A stretch of 43,712 nt of DNA from Candidatus Nanopelagicales bacterium (lineage in GTDB: Bacteria > Actinomycetota > Actinomycetes > S36-B12), in assembly GCA_030726915.1 (NCBI GenBank), contig JANRCR010000013.1, positions 1 to 43,712 of the forward strand, given 5' to 3'. Position numbers and translations under genes: made by a program. The stretch's first letter is position 1. Each line of letters starts with the position of its first letter. The notes beneath the pieces were generated by a model, which saw only the letters and a program-made list of their open reading frames with translations, made no database searches and had not been told where the DNA came from. Of this stretch, positions 16,479 through 23,639 are shown piece by piece.

Positions 16479-17258
16479 ATGTCCGATGCTGTCTGCCGTC
16501 GCCTTGTCGGCCGAACCGCTCTCATCACCGGGGGAGCCAGCGGTATCGGCTTTGCCTCGGCCCAGCGATTGGCCAGTGAAGGAGCGAATGTCGTCATTGC
16601 CGATATGGACGAGTCGGCGGGTGAGGTCGCGGCACGCGAGGTGGGGGGCACGTTCGTACGCGCGGATGTGACGTCTCCGGAGGACAACGAGCGCATGTAC
16701 AGGGTGGCCGTTGAGATCTACGGGTCCATCGACATCGCTTTCCATAACGCGGGGATCTCACCCCCGGATGATGACTCCATCCTCGACACCGGATTAGAGG
16801 CGTGGAAGCGCGTCCAGGATGTCAATCTCACCTCCGTCTACCTCGGATGCAAGGCGGTGCTGCCCTACATGCTGAAGCAGGGCCGCGGATCCATCATCAA
16901 TGTCGCGTCGTTTGTCGCCACGATGGGCGCGGCGACGTCGCAGATCTCCTACACCGCATCCAAGGGTGGGGTGCTGTCGATGTCGCGTGAGCTCGGTGTG
17001 CAATTTGCGCGCCAGGGTGTGCGCGTCAACGCGATCTCACCCGGGCCGGTGAACACCCCCTTGCTCATGGAGTTGTTTGCAAGCGACCCGGAGCGTGCGG
17101 CCCGACGCTACGTGCACATCCCCTTCGGCCGCTTCGGTGAGCCCGAGGAGATCGCGGCTGCCGTGGCCTTCCTCGCCTCGGACGACTCATCCTTCATCAC
17201 CGCGTCGAACTTCCTCGTGGACGGCGGGATCTCCGGCGCCTACGTCACCCCGCTCTAG
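16479..17258 (+). CDS. SDR family NAD(P)-dependent oxidoreductase
   Basis: This 259-residue classical short-chain dehydrogenase has the cofactor motif TGGASGIG (17-24), NAG at 90-92, the catalytic Ser144, Tyr158 and Lys162 (YTASK), and PGPVNTPL. The Asp after the second beta strand (ADMD) suggests NAD(H) preference. It is the last gene of the permease-synthetase-aldehyde dehydrogenase run and converges on the AIM24 gene six bases away. If the imported amine is ethanolamine, this enzyme could oxidise the hydroxyl of gamma-glutamyl-ethanolamide to the aldehyde that the preceding enzyme uses; that is inferred from order. Confidence 0.9.
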   Translation: MSDAVCRRLVGRTALITGGASGIGFASAQRLASEGANVVIADMDESAGEVAAREVGGTFVRADVTSPEDNERMYRVAVEIYGSIDIAFHNAGISPPDDDSILDTGLEAWKRVQDVNLTSVYLGCKAVLPYMLKQGRGSIINVASFVATMGAATSQISYTASKGGVLSMSRELGVQFARQGVRVNAISPGPVNTPLLMELFASDPERAARRYVHIPFGRFGEPEEIAAAVAFLASDDSSFITASNFLVDGGISGAYVTPL

Positions 17259-17263
17259 CAGGA

Positions 17264-17944
17264 CTAGCTGCGACTGAAGGGCAGTACGGCGGTCAGCCAG
17301 GTGACCAAGCCGTTGGGGTTGCGCGACTGGGTCCACACGAGCCCCGGACCGGTGATCTCCACGACGATTCCCTCGCCGGACTTCAGGGACTTCATGATCC
17401 CGCCCGTGGTGCGGGCCTGCATAGCGATGTAGGCGTCGTAGGCCACGAGATGACCGGAGTCCACCACCAAGCGCTCGCCCTCGTGGAGCGCGTGCTGGTC
17501 GAGCGCGCCGTACGACGCCACGACGACCTTGCCCGCGCCGTCGAAGCGCGAGACGAAGCCGCCCTCGCCGCCGAAGAGGTTGTTGGCACCGCCCCACTTC
17601 GTGTCCATCGTGAGGCTCTGCTCGTTGGCGAGCCATGCCCCGCGCGTCACGGCCAGTGGTCGCTCGGGTGTGGAGTCGATGACGGTGATGTCACCCGGGA
17701 GGATCGCGGCGACATCGACCCAGGCACCGTCGACGGAGCTGGTGTACGACGTGACGAAGAAGGAGTTGCCGCCGAGGGCGCTGCGGCCCAGCGACTTCAG
17801 GAATCCTCCTTCCATCTTGGCGTCCAGGGTCATGCCGTCGCTCATCGCGGCCATAGCGCCGGATTCCACCTTGACGTGCTCACCGGCGACGAGCGTGCAG
17901 CGGGCGAGGGCGAATGAAGGCCCGTGACGGACATCGATCTGCAT
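17264..17944 (-). CDS. AIM24 family protein (TIGR00266/DUF124)
   Basis: This 226-residue protein starts at the ATG at 17944, preceded by AAAGGAG. It consists of beta-rich, glycine-spaced repeats (LVAGEHVKVESGAM, GGFLKSLGRSALGG, VTSYTS) typical of the AIM24/TIGR00266 family. The bacterial function is unknown; the fold is a trimeric beta-helix-like barrel. There is no signal peptide. It lies 52 bases downstream of the C26 hydrolase gene on the same strand and may be co-transcribed with it. A role in amine catabolism is not established. Confidence 0.87.
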   Translation of the reverse strand: MQIDVRHGPSFALARCTLVAGEHVKVESGAMAAMSDGMTLDAKMEGGFLKSLGRSALGGNSFFVTSYTSSVDGAWVDVAAILPGDITVIDSTPERPLAVTRGAWLANEQSLTMDTKWGGANNLFGGEGGFVSRFDGAGKVVVASYGALDQHALHEGERLVVDSGHLVAYDAYIAMQARTTGGIMKSLKSGEGIVVEITGPGLVWTQSRNPNGLVTWLTAVLPFSRS

Positions 17945-17996
17945 GGGGACTCCTTTGCTTGGGCGCGGGTCGCAGCGACGGCCTGCGCGAGGGCTG

Positions 17997-18701
17997 CTAG
18001 TCGGAGGCTGCCGCAATCAGCGCGCGGAAGAGGGGTAATTCGAGGATTCGCCGGTCAGGGTGCTCGGGATGCCACTGCACGCCGACGGCGAAGCGAGACT
18101 CCGGAGCCTCGAGCACCTCGACGAGGCCATCTTGAGTCCACCCCGTGGGCACGAGGGAGCCGGGATCGGCGATGCCCTGATGGTGTGACGAGTTCGTGCT
18201 CAGGGTCGGCACCCCATAGATGTCGGCGATGCGCGAGCCGGGAGCGAAGCGCACGTCATGCTCGGTGAAGGAGCCCGGCACCTCGCGATGGACAAGCCCG
18301 TAGCCCGCGTCGGGCAGGTCTTGAATCAGTGATCCGCCCTGGGCGATCGCCATGACCTGCATCCCGCGGCAGATCCCCAGGAGCGGCAGGTCGCGCGCCC
18401 GGGCTCCCCGACAGAGCAGCAGCTCGCTGGCATCGCGCTCCACGCGGGGGGCGTCCACCGTGGGGTGCGGCTCGGCGCCGTAATTCGCCGGGCCTACGTC
18501 GGCACCGCCGATGAGGATGAGCCCGTCGATGCGGTCGAGGACGTCGTCGTCGTTGGAGTCCGGGGGCAGCAGGACTGGTCGGCCGCCAGCGTCACGCACG
18601 GCATCGACGTACCACTCGTGCAGCAGTGCCGCCGGCACCTCCCAGGCGCCCCAGCGAGCAGGCTCGACGTAGGTCGACAGACCGATGACGGGACGCCCCA
18701 T
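17997..18701 (-). CDS. Class C26 gamma-glutamyl hydrolase (PuuD-like class I glutamine amidotransferase)
   Basis: This 234-residue protein has the class I amidotransferase triad: Cys111 in LGICRGMQ, and His211 and Glu213 in QWHPE. Upstream it shows LILIGGADVGPANYG, matching PuuD-type gamma-glutamyl-GABA hydrolases. It should release free glutamate from a gamma-glutamylated product. It sits opposite the synthetase/dehydrogenase operon and would complete a gamma-glutamylation cycle. The start is the ATG at 18701; a weak GAGACT hexamer lies six bases upstream. It is divergent from the MoeZ gene. Confidence 0.9.
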   Translation of the reverse strand: MGRPVIGLSTYVEPARWGAWEVPAALLHEWYVDAVRDAGGRPVLLPPDSNDDDVLDRIDGLILIGGADVGPANYGAEPHPTVDAPRVERDASELLLCRGARARDLPLLGICRGMQVMAIAQGGSLIQDLPDAGYGLVHREVPGSFTEHDVRFAPGSRIADIYGVPTLSTNSSHHQGIADPGSLVPTGWTQDGLVEVLEAPESRFAVGVQWHPEHPDRRILELPLFRALIAAASD

Positions 18702-18803
18702 GGCCCTAGTCTCCCGGTGCCGGAGGGGAATAGCCGCGTGGGTACCGTTGTTAGGTCAGTTCCATTGCGCTTAAGCATTGATTGCCGTGAACCAAGGAGA
18801 AGT

Positions 18804-19994
18804 ATGTCCCTGCCGCCGCTCGTCGAGCCCGCCGCGGAACTCTCGGTCGATGAGGTGCGGCGCTATAGCCGGCACCTCATCATCCCCGACGTGGGAATGA
18901 CGGGTCAGAAACGTCTGAAGAATGCCCGGGTCCTGTGCGTTGGTGCCGGCGGCCTGGGAAGCCCGGCGCTGATGTACCTCGCAGCAGCCGGTGTGGGCAC
19001 GCTGGGAATTGTGGAATTCGACGTGGTGGACGAGTCGAATCTGCAGCGCCAGATCATCCACGGGCAGAGTGACATCGGTCGATCCAAGGCGGAGAGCGCT
19101 CGTGACTCCGTCAAGGAGATCAATCCCTACGTCGACGTCATCCTGCACGAGGAACGCCTTGACTCCTCCAATGTCATGGAGATCTTTGCGCAATACGACC
19201 TCATCGTGGACGGCACCGACAACTTCGCGACCCGCTATCTCGTGAACGATGCATGTGTCCTGCTCGGCAAGCCCTACGTCTGGGGATCCATCTACCGGTT
19301 CGACGGTCAGGCGAGTGACTTTTGGGCAGAGCACGGCCCCTGCTATCGCTGCCTCTACCCCGAGCCCCCTCCTCCCGGCATGGTCCCGTCCTGCGCCGAG
19401 GGCGGCGTGCTCGGAGTGCTCTGCGCGAGCATCGGCTCGATTCAGGTGACCGAGGCCATCAAACTCATCACCGGAGTAGGCGACTCCCTCATCGGCAGAC
19501 TCAAGGTCTACGACGCACTCGAAATGGACTACCGCGAGGTGAAGATCCGCAAGGATCCCAACTGCGCGGTATGCGGCCCCAACGCCACCGTGACTGAGCT
19601 CATCGACTACGACGCCTTCTGCGGCACCATTTCCACTGAGGCTGCCGAGGCTGCGCGTGATTCGACCATCTCCGTCCACGACCTCAAGGAGATGCTCGAT
19701 GAGCGCGATCGCGGTGAGCGCGACTTCATGCTGATCGATGTTCGCGAACCCGTCGAATGGGAGATTGTTGCGATCGACGGGGCCGTGCTCATCCCCAAGG
19801 GAGAGTTTCTCGACGGTTCCGCACTGGAGAGACTGCCGCATGACAAGCCCATCGTCTTGCACTGCAAGGTCGGCGGCCGGTCGGCGGAAGTTCTGGCGGT
19901 GCTCAAAGGAGCAGGCTTCTCCGATGCCGTGCATGTCGGCGGGGGCATCAACGCGTGGACACTCCAGATCGAACCTGACAAGCCCTACTACTGA
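18804..19994 (+). CDS. moeZ: MoeZ-type adenylyltransferase/sulfurtransferase (ThiF-like E1 plus rhodanese)
   Basis: This 396-residue protein has an E1-like domain (about 15-270) with the nucleotide-binding GAGGLGS (47-53), ESNLQRQIIHG and the zinc-ligand pairs CYRC and CAVC. A rhodanese domain (about 285-390) follows, with persulfide-forming Cys354 in HCKVGGRS. MoeZ adenylates and then thiocarboxylates small sulfur-carrier proteins for molybdopterin, thiamine or cysteine pathways. The ATG at 18804 is preceded by AAGGAGA. The frame stays open upstream to 18465, but that part is antisense to the hydrolase gene and not protein-like. No sulfur carrier is encoded in the window. Confidence 0.93.
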   Translation: MSLPPLVEPAAELSVDEVRRYSRHLIIPDVGMTGQKRLKNARVLCVGAGGLGSPALMYLAAAGVGTLGIVEFDVVDESNLQRQIIHGQSDIGRSKAESARDSVKEINPYVDVILHEERLDSSNVMEIFAQYDLIVDGTDNFATRYLVNDACVLLGKPYVWGSIYRFDGQASDFWAEHGPCYRCLYPEPPPPGMVPSCAEGGVLGVLCASIGSIQVTEAIKLITGVGDSLIGRLKVYDALEMDYREVKIRKDPNCAVCGPNATVTELIDYDAFCGTISTEAAEAARDSTISVHDLKEMLDERDRGERDFMLIDVREPVEWEIVAIDGAVLIPKGEFLDGSALERLPHDKPIVLHCKVGGRSAEVLAVLKGAGFSDAVHVGGGINAWTLQIEPDKPYY

Positions 19995-20002
19995 GCCTCC
20001 GC

Positions 20003-20008
20003 TAGCCT
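20003..20008 (+). promoter_or_regulatory. -10 hexamer TAGCCT of a leaderless DUF554 transcript
   Basis: TAGCCT ends six bases before the GTG at 20015 and begins nine bases after the MoeZ stop. No Shine-Dalgarno is present. It suggests the DUF554 gene is transcribed independently of moeZ. Confidence 0.5.
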
Positions 20009-20014
20009 CCGCAG

Positions 20015-20761
20015 GTGATCGGACTCGGCACCCTCATCAACATGGCAGCGATCATCGTTGGCACGGCCGTGGGTGTCTTGGTGGGCGGCAGGTTGCCGCA
20101 GCGCACCCGTGACCTCATCACCCAGGCTCTCGGCCTCGTCGTCCTCGTGGTCGCGGCGCTCAATGTTGTCGCCCTCCTGGATGCCGACTGGATTGCTGAC
20201 GTCGGCGATGCTGCGCCCCTGTTGATTGTGCTCGGCTCGGTTGTCCTGGGCGGAATCATCGGCTCGCTGCTGCATCTGGAGGACAGGGTGGAGCGCCTGG
20301 GTGGTTGGGTCCAGGCTCGCGTGGGCCGGGTGAGTGCGGACGATGCTCGTCGCAGCCGCTTCATCGAGGGATTTGTCGACGCATCATTGCTCTTTTGCAT
20401 TGGCCCGCTTGCGATCCTCGGGGCGCTCTCGGACGGCCTGGGACGGGGCATCGATCAACTCGCATTGAAGTCCGTGCTGGATGGGTTTGCATCGATTGCC
20501 TTCGCTGCCTCCCTGGGCTGGGGCGTTGCCTTCTCGGCCATCGCCGTCGGCATCGTCCAGGGCCTCTTCACAATCCTTGGCGCACTGGTCGGCGCTGTCA
20601 TGGCTGCCTCAGCCATCGCGGCCATCACCGCCACGGGAGGAGTGCTTCTCCTTGGTGTCGCGCTGCGCCTGCTGCAGGTGTCGCGACTCCCGGTGGCCGA
20701 TCTGCTGCCAGCACTGGTGATCGCGCCGGCGCTCACCCTCGCTGTCACCGCCTGGCGGTAG
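20015..20761 (+). CDS. DUF554 family membrane protein (YdfK-like)
   Basis: This 248-residue protein has about six to seven hydrophobic helices and begins GLGTLINMAAIIVGTAVGVLVG, the typical DUF554 opening. The central FIEGFVDASLLFCIGPLAILGAL motif is also family-like. The function is unknown; a transport role is often guessed but not shown. The GTG start fits the leaderless promoter just upstream. It converges on the CDGSH gene. Confidence 0.88.
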   Translation: MIGLGTLINMAAIIVGTAVGVLVGGRLPQRTRDLITQALGLVVLVVAALNVVALLDADWIADVGDAAPLLIVLGSVVLGGIIGSLLHLEDRVERLGGWVQARVGRVSADDARRSRFIEGFVDASLLFCIGPLAILGALSDGLGRGIDQLALKSVLDGFASIAFAASLGWGVAFSAIAVGIVQGLFTILGALVGAVMAASAIAAITATGGVLLLGVALRLLQVSRLPVADLLPALVIAPALTLAVTAWR

Positions 20762-20786
20762 ACCCCATGCGAGGCAATGGGCCCCG

Positions 20787-20990
20787 TCAGGCCTCAACCG
20801 TGGAGATGAATCCATCCTTCTTGTGGCTGCCATCGCAGTAGGGCTTCTTATGTGAAGCGCCGCAACGGCAGAGATACACGCTGTCGGCCTCGCGGATGTC
20901 AGTGCCGTCGGAGGCGTTGATGCGCACCGCACCCTTGACCTCCAGGGGGCCGTCCGTCAGGGGGGTGATCGTCACGCGGTCTTCACTCAT
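20787..20990 (-). CDS. CDGSH iron-sulfur domain protein
   Basis: This 67-residue cytosolic protein has the CDGSH-type motif with ligands Cys41, Cys43, Cys52 and His56 (CRCG, YCDGSH), the 3Cys-1His set that holds a labile [2Fe-2S] cluster. Actinobacterial single-domain CDGSH proteins are thought to act in electron transfer or redox sensing; no partner is indicated here. The start is supported by TAGGGT six bases upstream. Confidence 0.92.
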   Translation of the reverse strand: MSEDRVTITPLTDGPLEVKGAVRINASDGTDIREADSVYLCRCGASHKKPYCDGSHKKDGFISTVEA

Positions 20991-20996
20991 GTGGTG

Positions 20997-21002
20997 ACCC
21001 TA
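20997..21002 (-). promoter_or_regulatory. -10 hexamer TAGGGT of a leaderless CDGSH transcript
   Basis: On the minus strand TAGGGT ends six bases before the ATG at 20990, with no Shine-Dalgarno. Confidence 0.5.
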
Positions 21003-21052
21003 CCGATGAGGTGGCGCTGTGCCTGCCCCAGACCCACCCGAGCGCCGCAGAT

Positions 21053-23515
21053 CTACAGGTAGTCGCGCTTCGTCAGCCACGTGAATGCGAGGTAGCCGGG
21101 GACCGTGGGAATCCAGAAGGTGACGAGCCGGAAGAGCAGCACGGAAGACACCGCGATACCGCCGGGGAGCCCCGCGGCCGTCAGTCCCGCCGCGAGGGCA
21201 GCCTCAACCGCCCCCAGCCCGCCGGGCGTCGGGGCTGCCTGACCGATGGTTGCTCCCGCGAGGTAGACAACCGCGATGGCGGCGACATTGAGGTCACCAT
21301 CGAAGGCGCGCACGCAGGCGATGAGACAGACGATGTACGCCAGATTCAGAAGCAGAATTCCGCCGAGTCCCTCCACGAGTTTGAAGGGACGTTGCGCGAC
21401 GGTCACCAGTCGCGGCACGACCTCACGCAGCAGTGGGCGCACGCGACCGAAGACGTAGCGCCGTAGCCGAGGCACGGCAAAGGCGGAGAGGAAGAGGATG
21501 AGGACAACGATGACAACGATGACCGACCAGGCGGGCGGATCAAAGGTGAAGTCGGCCTGGGTCCCGGCGGCGATGCCAAAGACGAGCAAGAGCACGAGAT
21601 GCATGACGAATGCCGCGACCTGCGAGACGCCGACGCTGGCTCCGGCAAGTGCCGGATGCAGTCCGGCCTTCGTGAGGAACCGCAGGTTGATGGCGATAGC
21701 ACCGAGGGTGGGGGGCGATACGAGTGTGGCGAAGTCACCGGCGACCTGCGCCAACATCGTGCGAGGCAGGGGGATCCGCTCGGGGACAAAGCCGGTGAGG
21801 GACCAGGCTGCACCGACGTAGGTCACGAGCGCGGCAAGGAAGGCAACACCCACCCATTCCAGGCCGGCGGACGTCACGAGCTCGGCGAGATCGACCTGTG
21901 CGAGTTGGGAGAGCAGGACGTATGCCGCGACCGTGCCAACGACGATCATGATCAGGGTGCGCGGCTTGATCCGCTCGACATTGATGGGCGCGATGTCGCC
22001 ATCGGGCCCAATCTCCACGAGGGCGTCGCGCAGTTGCACCATGAGGTCGCGATGCTTACGCATGGCCTTGCGTGTGGGGGGTGACAGTGCGACGGGCTGC
22101 AGCGCGGGCAGGGCGCGCGCGAGGTCAGGGACCCCGAGGACGCGTCGTCCGGTGCGAATGGCTCGATCGGGGCCGACGATGAGGGCAAGGGTGCACAGCA
22201 ACTCGGCGACGTCGATGCGTTGGGCCACATCATTGGAGGCCACCGACCCCGAAGCCTCCCCGACCAGCCAGACCCGGCCCTCCCGATCACGCAGGAGATT
22301 CTCTGCAATGAGGCTGCGATGCGAGATCTCCTTGTGGTGCAGGGTGCGCATGGCTCGCCAAGCCTGCTCAAGATCATCATCGCTCAATGACTGCGCGTCG
22401 AGATCGCTAAATCGCGTCGCGACGGTGTAGTCGTAGGCGAGCAACGCCGAGTCGGGCCCGACCTCGCTGGTCAGGACCAGGGCGGGGACGGGTGCCTGCG
22501 CTGATTGCGCGGCGTACGCCATGAGCGCGGCATGGTCGAGTTCCCTGCGCATGTTGAAGGCACCCCTGCCGGACTCATCCCGCAGGCGCAGTGCCTTCCA
22601 GGCAGCGTTGGCGAGCCCAGCCCCCTCCAGGTCTCGGTCCAAAACAACGACCTCGAGTGACTGTCCCGCCTGGGTTGTCGCGACGTAGCGCCGTCCGATG
22701 GGTGTTGGGCGGGATGCGCGCAACACCGTGAGCGGATATCCGCCTCTGGTCATGGCCTGGGCCACTTCGGACCCGGATGGTCGGGTGGTCGGGGTGCCCA
22801 CGACATAGCGGGTTAGGAGGCCGAGGCCCCACCCAACGAAGAAGGAGATGAGCAGGCCGGCGACGGTGGCGGTGCCACTGAGCAGCGCCACGATGAGCAG
22901 TGAGCCGACCACAAGGACCGAGAGGACGTCCCAGGGACGGCGACTCATGAGTCGCGCCACCGTGATGAATGCGACCAGGCCACCTATGACGGGTGCCGTG
23001 ACTGAGGCATCGCTGTTGACTGAGCCTGCGAGAGCGGAAAGGAGTCGGTCGCTCGCGTAGGTTTCGACCAGGTACGACGCCAGGGTGAGGACAATGACCG
23101 TAAGAAGCAATCCGACGAGTGCGTCAAAGAGCTGTCGGACACGGCGCCGAATCACCAGGTTGACAGCGGCGGCGACGGGTAGCCCGAGAAGACCGATACC
23201 GCCAATGATGTTGAGCGCAAGAATGACGAAGGAGGGGAGCAACTGTGCCCCACCCGTGAGATCTCTCTCAATGCCTTCGGTGGTGCTGGACAAAAAATAA
23301 GCGACCAGGACTGTGACCGCGGTCGCTGCCAGCGCGACGAGGAATCTGGCGAGATCCAGGGGGCGCCGCAACCGACGGGGGATCACACCGTCTTCGATCA
23401 CGACGGTCGGGACGGTGACGGCAGCGGAGCTCTCGGCCACGCGTGGGATCGCGACGGTTTGCCGAGGTTCGGACGCGGCGGGGGAGTCCCCGCTGCGAGC
23501 ACCCAGGTCCGTCAC
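21053..23515 (-). CDS. Flippase-like (UPF0104/LPG_synthase_TM) integral membrane protein with internal pseudokinase domain
   Basis: From the GTG at 23515 this is an 820-residue protein; an ATG at 23542 would add nine residues. Six or so N-terminal helices (about 45-265) are followed by a soluble kinase-like region (about 280-540). A C-terminal domain with about eight helices then resembles the MprF-type flippase module (LAQVAGDFATLVSPPTLGAIAINLRFL, QAAPTPGGLGAVEAAL). In the kinase-like part the catalytic-loop Asp is Ser401 (SHRSLIAENLL) and the DFG triplet is Gly419-Glu420-Ala421, so phosphotransfer is unlikely. There is no aminoacyl-transferase domain, so it is not a lysyl-PG synthase. It probably moves or senses a lipid. 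GACGAT lies six bases before the chosen start. Confidence 0.82.
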   Translation of the reverse strand: MTDLGARSGDSPAASEPRQTVAIPRVAESSAAVTVPTVVIEDGVIPRRLRRPLDLARFLVALAATAVTVLVAYFLSSTTEGIERDLTGGAQLLPSFVILALNIIGGIGLLGLPVAAAVNLVIRRRVRQLFDALVGLLLTVIVLTLASYLVETYASDRLLSALAGSVNSDASVTAPVIGGLVAFITVARLMSRRPWDVLSVLVVGSLLIVALLSGTATVAGLLISFFVGWGLGLLTRYVVGTPTTRPSGSEVAQAMTRGGYPLTVLRASRPTPIGRRYVATTQAGQSLEVVVLDRDLEGAGLANAAWKALRLRDESGRGAFNMRRELDHAALMAYAAQSAQAPVPALVLTSEVGPDSALLAYDYTVATRFSDLDAQSLSDDDLEQAWRAMRTLHHKEISHRSLIAENLLRDREGRVWLVGEASGSVASNDVAQRIDVAELLCTLALIVGPDRAIRTGRRVLGVPDLARALPALQPVALSPPTRKAMRKHRDLMVQLRDALVEIGPDGDIAPINVERIKPRTLIMIVVGTVAAYVLLSQLAQVDLAELVTSAGLEWVGVAFLAALVTYVGAAWSLTGFVPERIPLPRTMLAQVAGDFATLVSPPTLGAIAINLRFLTKAGLHPALAGASVGVSQVAAFVMHLVLLLVFGIAAGTQADFTFDPPAWSVIVVIVVLILFLSAFAVPRLRRYVFGRVRPLLREVVPRLVTVAQRPFKLVEGLGGILLLNLAYIVCLIACVRAFDGDLNVAAIAVVYLAGATIGQAAPTPGGLGAVEAALAAGLTAAGLPGGIAVSSVLLFRLVTFWIPTVPGYLAFTWLTKRDYL

Positions 23516-23639
23516 CCCCTGATCGTCCCATCCGACCCTCATGTCGCCCGGGAGGGCTAAGCCCCGTGGCGGCGTCTGCCTGTCGATGACCCGCCTGCCT
23601 ATGACCAGATTGTCAGCCCCTCCTGATGGGATGGGGGGC

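Noticed and set aside
12094-18701. Putrescine (Puu) pathway
   Set aside because: The PuuB-like amine oxidase that this route needs is missing, and an SDR takes its place.
21053-23515. MprF-type lysyl-phosphatidylglycerol synthase
   Set aside because: Only the flippase-like membrane module is present; the aminoacyl-transferase domain is absent.
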